A stretch of DNA of 64,000 nt from Diphasiastrum complanatum. Taxonomy: Eukaryota > Streptophyta > Lycopodiopsida > Lycopodiales > Lycopodiaceae. Below are positions 58,801-64,000 of the stretch, in pieces; position 1 is the stretch's first letter; the number at the start of each line of letters is the position of its first letter. The position numbers were made by a program, and so were the translations under genes. The stretch is taken from contig CM055105.1 of NCBI GenBank assembly GCA_029204225.1, positions 12,762,654-12,826,653 of the forward strand, given 5' to 3'. The notes beneath the pieces are model-generated. The model was not told the DNA's origin, ran no database searches, and worked only from the letters and a program-made list of their open reading frames with translations.

Positions 58801-61800
58801 TATTGATCCTTTGAAACCATGCTCGAGCAGATTGCTTCAAGCCATAAAGTGCTTTATGGAGTTTACACACATGATTGTGTTTACCTTCAATAATATAACC
58901 TTCGGGTATGTAAATGTCTTCTTCGATAACTCCATTGAGATATGTTGTCTATACATCCATTTGATGTATTTCCAAATCTGCTGCAGCAGCAAACGATAAT
59001 AAAAGTCGAATAGAAGAATGCTTGACTACTGGACTGAAAGTCTCAGTGTAATCGACGTTGTATACCTGAGAAAATCCTCTGGCAACAAGTCGGGCTTTTC
59101 TTCTGTCGATGCTTCCGTCTGCTTTGTACTTGACTTTGAAAATCCATTTGCAATCATCCGAATTCGCGTATTTGTCTTGACAGTAGTTTGAATTGATCAT
59201 GTTGGAACCTTAATCTTACAGTACCTTCACCTTCGATAGTGTGAGTGCTATCATCACCAAGATGAACATACTTCTTTGTGTTGTAAGGCGTATAGGAATG
59301 GAAAATCTCACGATATTGGTCATGTGTTGAGTAGCTCCAGAATCCAGAAACCACGAATCATCCGAATTCGCGTATTTGTCTTTGACCATAAAAGCGCCTT
59401 CGTCCATTTTGACTCGGGAGATGTTGTAACTGTATTTGCTTGTTGATCAGGTTGCTTGGCTGCATTCTTCGCTTTGAGAATTCGACAATCCTGGATCTCA
59501 TGGTTATTGCGCTTGCAATACCTGCAAAACATCTTCTTCTTCAACGAATGTGGATTCGATGATTGTTCTTGACTTTGAGTCTGTTTCTGATTCGATGCAG
59601 ATTGCTTGGAGCTTTTCTGCTTCTGTCGTTTCGAGCCCTTGTTCACATATACAGCATGAGACGAAGAGGTAGACGGAGTGTCTTGACTTCTTCGATTATC
59701 TTCTTGCAGCAACATAGTGATGACTCTGGTAAGAGTTAAATCTGAATGTGTCGTGATGATCATCACCCAGTTCTCATATGTAGAGGACAGGCTTGAAAGC
59801 AATGTCATAATTGCATCTTGATCATCTATGACTGATCCGACAGCGCCCATCTGTTGCAAGAGATTCTTAAACTGGTTAATATGATTCTGAAGAAAATCAT
59901 TATTCGACATCTTGAGTGTGAAGAATTTCCTTTGAAGATGTAACTTAGTAGTTACGTCTCTCACATCATCACATCATACAGTGAGCTCAGGATGTCCCAA
60001 ACTTCTTTCGAAGTTTTGGCTTCAGCTACGTGGCCAATCTGAGTATCTGATATATTGAGGATAATAAGCGCGAAAGCTTTACCATCCTTCAATTTCCATT
60101 TCGATTCTTCTGTGTCGTCTTCAGGCTTTACTTCAATACATGTAACAACATCCCACAACTCGTTGGCGATTAGCAAGGTCTTCATCTTAAATTTCCATAA
60201 ATGATAATTGGATCCATTCAGCTTGTCTGCGATAAGACCGGCTTTACTTTGAAAATCCATCTGGAACTTTAGTCTGTCGACGTTAAGAGAGATGTCGTGC
60301 TATGGCAATCAATTCACTGATACCAAAACAAATTGATTCGAACTGAAGAATAATTTGATATCGCGAAAGATATCAAGTATAAGAGCTTGCGCTCTGATAG
60401 AGTATTAGGCCTTGAAGAATCAACGCTCTGATACCATGTTGGAGAGAGGCGTGTAGATAGGTCGAAAAGAATCGAATAAAAAGAATACGAATGACAAGAA
60501 AGAAGACTTATCGTGCGCAGTGGAATAATCTATCTTCCTCTTTCTCTATGCATGACTACGCCTATCAATTTCGAACAAAACAATAGTGATGGAAATCACG
60601 TTCAATCTTATAGTAACTAACTTTGAAATCATTAGTACTACAGTGATTACGTAGCCAAACATTTAAGCATTGAATTCTCAGACAAATAATCAATCGCGAA
60701 GAACTACAGAAACGCATACATTCTAAGACGAAGTTGAACGCAATAAGAGGATAGTATCGATTCAGTATAAAAGCGAAACAGATGTAAATGAGTACAACAA
60801 GTTGCGGATCAAAGTCGCGTACTCTAAGCTATCTCTGAGCGACTAAAAATAAGTCTGAATTAAGCGCAATGCTGATAAGCAGTAAGCGCAATAGCAATCT
60901 CTAGTCAACTCTAAAGAAGTGAGCTAGAATGCTCAAGAGTGTTCAAGCTTGAAAGCTTGAGAGAGAAATGCTAACTATTCAATACTTGATCTAAGATCAT
61001 TAATTATGCTCTAAGATGATAATGTAGAAATATGAACAGCTATTTATACTTAAGCAAATGCGGTAACGTCCACTATTAGGACAGCTAATTAGGTCGCAAT
61101 CATAATGGATAGTGAGCTGGCATCCATCCAAAGTGAGCTGGCATCCATCAGAAATTCTGTAGCTTCAATTTACGGCAAACAATAAACTGTCTTTCACTTG
61201 ACAAGATATTTGTCGGACCACACCCGAACGTCGATATGTCGGATGATGTCCAATAAGTCGGATCCACCTGTGACCGATTCTCGAGTACTTATGCAGATTG
61301 TGTAAAAACACAAAGAAAACTGCAGGTCTGGATAAAAATTGGACGAAGATTAAAATGTCGATTAGTCGATTAGTAGGAGAATAATCCAACATAGGAAACA
61401 ACCATGCATCAATGGCCGGCAAATGCTCATGCGGTGGGATAAATTGGGCTTAAAATGATCTTTTAAAGTCAACCCCACTACTCTGTAATCACCGCCACCA
61501 ACGGTCAGCAACATCCTGCAGCTGATAAGTGGCTCACTTAATGCACCATACGTCATCTGCAGATACTTATTATAGTTCAAAATAGCACTCCACTTGTGGA
61601 ACCATTGATCCACATAATCTACTATACGTTGTTGTGACATGCCTACATAATGTGGAGGCTTCACATCCTTATCGTTAGGATAGGGAGCATTAGACAATTG
61701 ATAAGGAAGATGAGAAGAAGAAGGTTGTGTACCAAAAGGTGTATTAACAGTTACATCTTATGGTTGTATGCCAATTGGAGTACCTCTAGATCGTCATGAT

Positions 61801-64000
61801 AACCTTCTTGAGATTGGTGAGAATACGATCCATGGTTGACATGCGATCTTGCATATTTGAACATACAGTCTCAGGCTCAGGTTCTCAAGATACCATCGAA
61901 CTACCTCTAGGTGAAGAATGTACAGGAGATGAAGGTTAAGCCCTCTTTCCTCCAAAAATCCCCCAAGAAGGAAGAGGAAAATAGTGTTTTTTTCAGTTCT
62001 CTCTCTAAAATGGGTCTCTCTCTCTCTAGAACATGCCTCTGCTACCAAATGTTACACTCTAGTAACTCTAAGCTCCTCTCTTGAAACTAGCCAATGTGTA
62101 GAAGGAATTTCCTATGGATGCCTTTAAGCCCACCGCCTTCTAGTCTGAGGGCACTTGGTGCTCATGTGGGGTGATCAGTTCACTTTTCCTACCAAGTCTA
62201 CCCCTACTAACCCAAGAATACAGCGTCTTAATGCGATGCCACCCCCATACACATATGACTATAAGAACACACCAGTCAGGTGCCGGCTAACCCTAGTCAC
62301 TTCCCACCAAATAACAAGTTTACTTGGTCAATTATGCGTCGACTTTCCTAAACTCGCCAAGTAGCACATCGCGTGCATGTACATCGGGTTGCCACTGCAA
62401 CACACTTGGTCACGACTGGGCCCAGGTGACTTTGATGGGGAGTCATCAATCGTCTCAAGTTGTATGACCTCTGGAGCTACCGCTCTCGCCGAAATATGTT
62501 GGATTCATGACTAGATCCTAACTCATATAACAATTTTGGGAGCTCAAGTCAAGGTATTGCTGAATTTCAACCACCTATTAAATCCAAGTATCAAAGAAAA
62601 GAATTAGCTCATCTATCCATGTCGTAATTTCCAGATTATCAACAGTTTAACCATAAAGTAGGCCATTGAGTTGTCTTTCACAATTTCATCATTATCCTCA
62701 CTCATCATCAATGAGTTTGGGACCCAACTAGCATTCAAAGTGATAATTATTTGCGATAGCCCATGATTCCAAAAGGCTTCCCTCAATGCACAATTGGCCT
62801 AGAATCCCTAACAGGTTATCAAAGCATGAATCGGGTGTGGTGTACATCAACACTTATTAGGAAAGGCAAATGAGGCAGACCTCACAAGTAGACTGCCAAC
62901 ACCCATAGTGTCCAAAAGGTTACCGAAGCATGAATCGGATGACCGTCAACACTTATTAGGAAAGGTGTGTGTCATAGGATAATGGGAGATAGACATAATT
63001 GGTGAAATAAATCTTTGCAACCCCCATACAAAGCTTCACAAAAGAAGAGATTCAAACATTAATCAGTCTGCAAAATCACAAGAAGAAAGAGGAGTCTTCA
63101 ATTGCAATAAAAAACCATGCTACAATAGGTCATCGTTGAAGATACAACAATAACAATTCTATTAAATTTTGGTAGTAATTGATAAGCTCCTCAGGAAACG
63201 ATGAGAGTCTATATCAACAACAATTACCCAATTCTACTCAATACAAACGGCTCATAACAAACAAATGACCAATACTCAGCAAAAAACCATGGAATGTCAA
63301 TTTCATCATCTTATGTAGTTGCCTTGCCTGAATCTTATGCGATGAATAATTATGACGGTCGTTTTAGCATATCCATCACCTCACATTGTGATTGTTCTTC
63401 ATATGCAATGGCATAATCATCCATTGTTGGGGAAATGGTGTAATAGATTTCTTTGTGATAGTGAGCTTGATCCCTCTTCTATGATTTTTGGATTTTTACA
63501 TTATCCCCCCCACCCCCCAATTCTAGCCCCATCAAACATCATACACAGATGATTTAACTTCACCCAAATTACCACAATAGTATGGGAGAGAGACCTTGTT
63601 TTTTATGTCCTTGGCTGAATCTGTTACGTAGATTGCCGAGTTTGGATCACTTGCAGACATTTTTCCACTTTCCCCCTAAAACAGCCAAGCGTTTGATTCA
63701 GGATATAGGGAAAAATAGAAAACAATGTTTTCCACAGCATCCAATCATGCATCCACATTTCCAGCACAAAATGCATATATATTACACACTAGCACTTTCT
63801 CAAAGATCTGGAATTAATACAAAGTAATGCAGATAACCCATTAAAGGAGTAAATTCAAATGAAAGGAGCAACATCAGAAACAATTATACCTGTAAGGCAG
63901 GGAAGAAAAGAGATTCAATAAGAGCAGGCTTATGGTAGCCTAGTCGAGGTGCAACATCTCGTGTCATTCGGAAGTAAGGATCCTGTTCGAGAAATAAAGG
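19116..64000 (-). CDS. WARS: Tryptophan--tRNA ligase (cytosolic type), 3' six exons, partial gene
   Basis: Class I aminoacyl-tRNA synthetase that charges tRNA-Trp in the cytosol. The join is 63982-63890, 63675-63595, 48444-48373, 26157-26089, 21406-21296, 19163-19116. All introns are phase 0 with GT...AG borders, and the joined frame is open to a TGA at 19118-19116, giving ~157 residues. Family hallmarks in order are [15 protein letters not shown], the ATP-binding signature [44 protein letters not shown] and a C-terminus ending [15 protein letters not shown]. The N-terminal half with the HIGH-type motif lies beyond the right edge. Introns are 214, 15150, 22215, 4682 and 2132 bp, filled with transposons. 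No frameshift or stop is seen in any exon, so the gene looks functional. Confidence 0.93.
19164..21295 (-). other. TrpRS last intron (2132 bp)
   Basis: Bounded by GTACAC and TTTGCAG on the minus strand. No recognised transposon or RNA gene inside. Confidence 0.8.
21296..21406 (-). CDS. WARS: TrpRS exon: [12 protein letters not shown] block
   Basis: 37 codons from [20 protein letters not shown] to RAAVTEE, acceptor TTCTAG, donor GTACAC. This C-terminal helix region is strongly conserved in plant and animal cytosolic TrpRS. Confidence 0.95.
21407..26088 (-). other. TrpRS intron of 4682 bp
   Basis: Contains one gypsy RT scrap in the opposite direction (25020-25490). The rest is AT-rich with no clear repeat, gene or RNA. 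A short repeated string (cataagcttggcaaca) occurs at about 23420 and 23531. Confidence 0.75.
25020..25490 (+). pseudogene. Ty3/gypsy RT fragment inside a TrpRS intron
   Basis: Reads ...[20 protein letters not shown]... [14 protein letters not shown]... [15 protein letters not shown], the fingers and first palm motifs of gypsy RT. A stop at 25456 is followed by VMPFG in frame and then nothing, so the catalytic DD motif is absent. It is antisense to the host gene. Confidence 0.85.
26089..26157 (-). CDS. WARS: TrpRS exon: FFLENDAEL block
   Basis: 23 codons, [18 protein letters not shown] and on to KQ, acceptor TTGTATCAG, donor GTATCA. It joins in phase with the exons on both sides. Confidence 0.93.
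26158..27549. other. Intron sequence without recognised features
   Basis: The left end of the 22.2-kb intron. A minus-strand open run at about 26415-26335 ([17 protein letters not shown]) looks coding-like but matches nothing I know. An imperfect palindrome (gggaacgtaccatatg... tatgttccc) lies at 27080-27114. Confidence 0.35.
27560..29720 (-). pseudogene. hAT-superfamily transposase gene (DUF659 type), broken
   Basis: Blocks on the minus strand are in the order of plant hAT-like DUF659 proteins. 29720-29472 is the N-terminal part ([26 protein letters not shown]). At 29200-29000 come [10 protein letters not shown]-like and FLRS, with the end running into VGKENVVQ. 28853-28595 has [14 protein letters not shown] and [13 protein letters not shown]. 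28390-28010 has [24 protein letters not shown] and [12 protein letters not shown]. 27790-27560 is the hAT dimerisation region ([20 protein letters not shown]). A GT...TTTGCAG intron of ~148 bp separates two DUF659 blocks at 29000/28853. The C-terminal ERNWS-type motif has decayed and the terminal repeats were not found. It sits sense to TrpRS inside its 22-kb intron. Confidence 0.8.
29725..29806. repeat. Short ggtaccgcc repeats with hairpin potential
   Basis: Three near-copies of tatggtaccgcc occur at ~29730-29772, followed by ggtgccgcc and, 20 bp on, its complement ggcggcacc. It lies just beyond the N-terminal end of the hAT transposase remains, where subterminal transposase-binding repeats would be expected; that role is inference. 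Confidence 0.45.
29833..30384. mobile_element. Element J: ~552-bp inverted-repeat element with GC-rich core
   Basis: Positions 29833-29898 (gtgggcaatatgggtatca...) reappear in reverse complement at ~30318-30384 with about 90% identity. The core at 30090-30220 is extremely G-rich on the plus strand (ggttcggggggcggtag; ggggtccgggggccccg), unlike its AT-rich neighbours. No target duplication is evident. It abuts the broken gag end of C1 at 30386. Confidence 0.6.
30440..31564 (-). pseudogene. gag of element C1
   Basis: Begins at 31564 (MEDDRVDI-type start shared with C2) and runs through capsid ([47 protein letters not shown]) to a knuckle-like [10 protein letters not shown], ending DLLVSDDE at 30440. 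Stops and frameshifts break it into three frames; the first knuckle cysteine pair is changed. Packaging function is presumably lost. Confidence 0.8.
32356..32367 (-). promoter_or_regulatory. Primer binding site of C1
   Basis: Minus strand TGGTATCAGAGC two bases inside the LTR end (…TTGTGACA). Confidence 0.85.
32370..32844 (-). repeat. 5' LTR of C1
   Basis: 475 bp, on the minus strand TGTTAGAG...CTTGTGACA. Near-identical to 32849-33278 except for a ~50-bp block (ggcccttgccaat… ccggccgtgg) that the neighbour lacks. Confidence 0.85.
32849..33278 (-). repeat. 3' LTR of C2
   Basis: 430 bp with the same ends as the C1 LTR. A polypurine tract (minus strand AGAGGAGGGAAGGAT, 33293-33279) stands immediately inside, identifying it as a 3' LTR. 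Confidence 0.85.
33290..36212 (-). pseudogene. pol of C2: RT, RNase H, integrase, chromodomain
   Basis: RT at 36212-35460 has [32 protein letters not shown] and the catalytic [13 protein letters not shown]. RNase H follows with broken frames (35023-34830, ending VADALSRIL). Integrase at 34720-33520 shows the HHCC end ([15 protein letters not shown]… [12 protein letters not shown]), [21 protein letters not shown] and [14 protein letters not shown]. The C-terminus has [10 protein letters not shown] and, in another frame, HPLSDATWE…YPEFVIEDR, the end of a chromodomain. In chromoviruses this domain steers integration to heterochromatin. The protease is missing upstream. Confidence 0.87.
36457..37560 (-). 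pseudogene. gag of C2, main part (start lies beyond element D at 42956)
   Basis: The frame starts at 42956 (cat on plus at 42954-42956), is cut by D after ~17 codons and resumes at 37560 with [20 protein letters not shown]. The capsid carries [30 protein letters not shown] and [15 protein letters not shown]. The knuckle reads [13 protein letters not shown], with three rather than four residues between the second cysteine and histidine. A stop at 37067 and a stop after DLLVSDDE at 36457 end it. Confidence 0.82.
37566..37923 (-). repeat. 3' LTR of element D
   Basis: 358 bp, plus-strand ends tgtaata…gtaaca, followed by ctccctccccctta, the complement of the polypurine tract. Confidence 0.92.
37935..39236 (-). 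pseudogene. Integrase and chromodomain of element D
   Basis: HHCC end ([26 protein letters not shown]), catalytic core with [24 protein letters not shown] and [20 protein letters not shown], then after a stop at 38463 the C-terminal part ([21 protein letters not shown]) and a chromodomain ([16 protein letters not shown]… FPDFVLED). The intact chromodomain places D in the chromovirus branch of Ty3/gypsy. Confidence 0.88.
39119..40994 (-). pseudogene. RT (catalytic segment deleted) and RNase H of element D
   Basis: The linker ([19 protein letters not shown], 40700s) and RT fingers ([41 protein letters not shown]) are followed at ~40325 by a jump to [23 protein letters not shown]. About 80 residues with the MPFG motif and the catalytic DD are gone, replaced by a few filler bases and a frame change. 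RNase H is well kept ([37 protein letters not shown]). The copy cannot encode an active RT. Confidence 0.85.
40847..41660 (-). pseudogene. Zinc knuckle and protease of element D; capsid missing
   Basis: The frame from ~41660 has a Lys-rich stretch, [14 protein letters not shown] and a retropepsin-like core [19 protein letters not shown], then [18 protein letters not shown]. The capsid domain expected upstream is absent: the 0.9 kb between here and the primer site has no capsid motif. The active-site triplet is DDG. Confidence 0.78.
42544..42902 (-). repeat. 5' LTR of element D
   Basis: 359 bp. Directly inside lies the primer site, minus strand TTGGTATCAAAGCC, one base different from the usual tRNA-Met complement. 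Confidence 0.9.
43349..43704. other. Unassigned stretch ending in aataaagc(tttc)n
   Basis: Unique sequence between the broken leader of C2 and the microsatellite. Its right end (gacattaataaagctttc) looks like the 3' end of a plus-strand retroposed transcript running into a simple-repeat tail. Confidence 0.35.
43705..43886. repeat. (CTTT)n/(CT)n microsatellite with a duplicated 19-bp spacer
   Basis: A tract of tttc then tc repeats, interrupted twice (about 43747 and 43800) by the same string tagcgaactgtctcggatc. Apparent Ser-Leu and Arg-Glu open frames here are simple-sequence artefacts. Confidence 0.95.
43962..46505 (-). mobile_element. LINE (non-LTR retrotransposon), 3' portion
   Basis: ORF2 remains read from ~46420 to 44179 on the minus strand. 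A 3' untranslated stretch follows, ending with an A-rich run (14-15 A on the minus strand at 43976-43962). The 5' end with the endonuclease is not recognised, as expected for a 5'-truncated LINE. It lies sense within the TrpRS intron. Confidence 0.8.
44179..46420 (-). pseudogene. LINE ORF2: RT and C-terminal Cys motif, decayed
   Basis: Blocks in order: pre-RT linker at 46420-46140 ([24 protein letters not shown]), RT start ([40 protein letters not shown], 45890-45690), [16 protein letters not shown] (45650), [12 protein letters not shown] after a TAG stop at ~45463, the catalytic [12 protein letters not shown] (~45345), [14 protein letters not shown], and a C-terminal block [19 protein letters not shown] with CP following (44370). 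The YADD centre is intact but stops and frameshifts make the copy inactive. Confidence 0.85.
46826..48022 (+). pseudogene. copia fragment F: integrase end and start of RT
   Basis: Integrase C-part ([30 protein letters not shown], then [14 protein letters not shown]) is followed by degraded linker and RT start ([39 protein letters not shown]) to [14 protein letters not shown] at 48022, where it stops. The catalytic YVDD segment and RNase H are absent. It is antisense to TrpRS and ends ~350 bp from the 48.4-kb exon. Confidence 0.82.
48373..48444 (-). CDS. WARS: TrpRS exon: KYAFSGG block
   Basis: 24 codons reading [20 protein letters not shown] and ANLE, acceptor TTTTTCAG, donor GTTGGT. It is isolated between introns of 15.2 and 22.2 kb. 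Its flanks show no transposon for ~350 bp on the left (copia scrap F ends at ~48022) and ~970 bp on the right. Confidence 0.93.
48445..49419. other. Intron sequence next to the 48.4-kb exon, no features
   Basis: AT-rich intron with no recognised repeat or gene. Confidence 0.5.
49420..51330 (-). pseudogene. Gypsy fragment G: gag and partial RT
   Basis: Gag begins at 51239 ([11 protein letters not shown], coiled-coil-like [15 protein letters not shown]), with broken capsid frames at 51136-50409 and a zinc knuckle [14 protein letters not shown] at ~50490. RT remains follow at ~50220-49700 (plus strand carries complements of DYKKFN and of the VMPFG region), then the connection domain ([28 protein letters not shown]) ending at 49420. 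Many frameshifts. Protease, integrase and LTRs were not identified. The right edge abuts element G2 at ~51340. Confidence 0.75.
51340..51897 (-). pseudogene. G2 RNase H end and pre-integrase region
   Basis: Decayed frames parallel the C2 region 35170-34600: the cell-wise equivalents of [18 protein letters not shown], and a DEIRQA…[10 protein letters not shown] stretch aligned with the C2 [21 protein letters not shown]. The continuation to the right is at 54945, beyond element H. Confidence 0.65.
51903..52310 (-). repeat. 3' LTR of element H
   Basis: 408 bp, plus-strand tgtaggaaat…acttctaaca. Lacks the 46-bp block found in the other LTR. Confidence 0.9.
52498..53361 (-). CDS. Unknown 287-residue ORF of element H
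   Basis: [20 protein letters not shown]... ending FYIEHDWG. No domain is recognised. It has a strongly hydrophobic segment ([19 protein letters not shown], ~residues 99-117) that could span a membrane, Cys-rich flanks and a repeated FGQQ motif. It follows a gag-like frame at 53648-53427 and may be the tail of one polyprotein broken by a frameshift, or decayed gag sequence. Function unknown; translation is not certain. Confidence 0.45.
   Translation of the reverse strand: MSFYKYKFASECWYGKACSSLEPFVANDGCISEELYEQASQEKAEIKHSLKPFCTNGGGEKIMSISTLVQSGVLLDYLGVQSGKLLVFFLKMVDTRFSHSLLIIFSLCYIVSILLCIGNGLRKVFGQQGPHLEHFGQQSVGDFVAVGQPATASCWLSESLRDSKASFYLGGNTHASPKSVPYADFHVLMLTSYDDGVVLPSVGEQIIDSKIREDVMVKEYHTLLYVSCGKKTYGIMWEPLMDCKSIFRRVAGFLVTYFGWSMLVFTFRLDATALRILHLFYIEHDWG
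53427..53648 (-). pseudogene. UBN2-like gag N-terminus of element H
   Basis: [20 protein letters not shown] followed by [13 protein letters not shown] and [16 protein letters not shown], the start of a copia-type gag (compare YSTWKVRMESLL and AWNALKKLF in element B). Ends after 73 codons. Confidence 0.6.
53690..54485 (-). other. Repetitive leader of element H
   Basis: Contains several near-copies of agggcgccct/tggcgccttc and a ~44-bp block (cggatcttcact…gtgctga) at 54057-54101 repeated at 54367-54410. Untranslated leader by position between primer site and gag. Confidence 0.55.
54486..54939 (-). repeat. 5' LTR of element H
   Basis: 454 bp; begins tctagg instead of tgtagg (a G-to-C change in the terminal TG) and has an extra 46-bp block near 54745-54790. 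Confidence 0.9.
54945..57183 (-). pseudogene. G2 gag end, protease, RT
   Basis: 57133-56936 matches the C2 capsid ([20 protein letters not shown]). 56510-56102 holds a degenerate protease ([15 protein letters not shown]; active-site triplet lost). RT at 55830-55330 keeps MPFG and a recognisable catalytic [11 protein letters not shown] (complement at ~55370). 55133-54945 is the connection region ([16 protein letters not shown]). Many stops and frameshifts. Confidence 0.75.
57189..58147 (-). repeat. 3' LTR of element I
   Basis: 959 bp, plus-strand tgttggagag…atccaata (terminal CA changed to TA). Confidence 0.9.
58345..60260 (-). pseudogene. gag, protease start, RT middle and RNase H of element I
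   Basis: Gag from 60260 ([23 protein letters not shown]2), frame change at ~59962, zinc knuckle [14 protein letters not shown] at ~59520, protease start [12 protein letters not shown] at ~59350. At ~59180 it jumps into RT ([37 protein letters not shown]), losing integrase. RT continues to [16 protein letters not shown] at ~58830, then jumps near 58745 past the catalytic YVDD to [14 protein letters not shown] and RNase H ([34 protein letters not shown]). It therefore has no RT active site. Confidence 0.87.
60437..61391 (-). repeat. 5' LTR of element I
   Basis: 955 bp, plus-strand tgttggagag…atccaaca. Adjacent primer site TGGTATCAGAGC on the minus strand. Confidence 0.92.
61397..61800 (-). pseudogene. 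G2 gag N-terminal part
   Basis: Reads [20 protein letters not shown] and [14 protein letters not shown], parallel to the C2 capsid region. It is cut at 61397 by insertion of element I and resumes at 57183. Confidence 0.75.
62050..62532 (-). repeat. 5' LTR of element G2
   Basis: 483 bp, plus-strand tgttacactc…atataaca, similar in layout to the C1 LTR (tgtcacaagc…ctctaaca) but diverged. The primer site lies two bases inside. Confidence 0.75.
62533..63594. other. Intron sequence between G2 and the KMSAS exon
   Basis: No recognised transposon or RNA gene. A C-rich run lies at 63503-63520. A short direct repeat (agcatgaatcgg) occurs at about 62823 and 62928. Confidence 0.45.
63595..63675 (-). 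CDS. WARS: TrpRS exon with KMSAS signature loop
   Basis: 27 codons, [20 protein letters not shown] and on to KNK, acceptor TTTTAG and donor GTCTCT. KMSAS is the eukaryotic TrpRS form of the class I KMSKS loop that stabilises the adenylation transition state. Confidence 0.94.
63890..63982 (-). CDS. WARS: TrpRS exon: DPYFRMTRD block
   Basis: Encodes [20 protein letters not shown] and on to FFPALQ, donor GTATAA at 63889. The acceptor is probably the CAG at 63985-63983, preceded by a pyrimidine-rich run. If it is not used, the exon extends past the window edge. Confidence 0.9.

Larger units (their letters stand above)
57184..61396 (-). mobile_element. Element I: Ty1/copia element inserted in G2 gag, internally deleted
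   Basis: LTRs 57189-58147 (3') and 60437-61391 (5'), tagga duplications at 57184-57188 and 61392-61396, primer site on the minus strand at 60436-60425, polypurine tract AAGGGGGAG at 58156-58148. The 2.3-kb interior has gag, start of protease, a short middle part of RT and RNase H. Integrase and the RT catalytic segment are gone. LTR divergence is a few percent by eye. Confidence 0.92.
51340..62532 (-). mobile_element. Element G2: old gypsy element interrupted by H and I
   Basis: Read on the minus strand: 5' LTR 62532-62050, primer site (TGGTAGCAGAGGC, one mismatch) at 62047-62035, leader, gag start at ~61800-61397, [element I], rest of gag 57183-56750, protease remains 56510-56102, RT 55830-55150, connection and RNase H 55133-54945, [element H], RNase H 51897-51590, and integrase start to ~51340. 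The LTR and gag resemble C1/C2 but are far more diverged, so it is an older member of that family. No 3' LTR. Confidence 0.82.

Noticed and set aside
62535-62900. Plus-strand coding-like run near the G2 LTR ([14 protein letters not shown]…)
   Set aside because: Multiple stops and no family match; left as intron sequence.
1-64000. CRISPR arrays, bacterial operons, rRNA and tRNA genes
   Set aside because: None seen; the tRNA-like strings are retrotransposon primer binding sites, and all repeats are LTRs, inverted repeats or simple tandem arrays.

Overview
The window is nuclear DNA of a land plant with a large, transposon-rich genome. The evidence is plant-type Ty1/copia, Ty3/gypsy chromovirus, LINE and hAT sequences, primer binding sites matching plant initiator tRNA-Met, and a eukaryotic tryptophanyl-tRNA synthetase gene whose introns reach 15 and 22 kb. 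Introns that long in a housekeeping gene fit a gymnosperm or fern best, but the species is not shown by the sequence.

The one host gene recognised is a cytosolic-type tryptophan--tRNA ligase on the minus strand. Six exons encode its C-terminal ~157 residues: 63982-63890 (upstream edge uncertain), 63675-63595 (KMSAS loop), 48444-48373, 26157-26089, 21406-21296 and 19163-19116 (stop). The gene runs off the right edge. Everything between 19.1 and 63.9 kb, about 45 kb, is therefore intron apart from these exons.

Layout. 0.5-10.5 kb: a decayed gypsy element A (minus) whose LTR is split by element B, a young LTR element (4825-10396) with near-identical 647-bp LTRs, a 5-bp target duplication and a single 1030-codon gag-like ORF with no recognisable protease, integrase or reverse transcriptase (RT). 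11.5-16.0 kb: copia element E, with gag, protease and integrase but no RT. 16.0-19.1 kb: nothing recognised. 19.1-26.2 kb: last three exons and a gypsy RT scrap. Intron 26.2-48.4 kb: a broken hAT transposase gene, a 0.55-kb inverted-repeat element J, a tandem pair of chromovirus copies C1 and C2 with abutting LTRs, chromovirus D nested in the gag of C2, a CT microsatellite, a LINE and a copia scrap F. Intron 48.4-63.6 kb: gypsy fragments G and G2, G2 being interrupted by two younger elements, H (51898-54944) and I (57184-61396).

Four insertions (B, D, H, I) have both LTRs and matching 5-bp target duplications, which gives a clear nesting order. Most elements inside the introns point the same way as the host gene, and several lack just the RT catalytic segment. 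B, and less clearly H, look like non-autonomous gag-type elements with long unexplained coding sequence. These and the very large introns are the most interesting parts. Divergences quoted are counts by eye.
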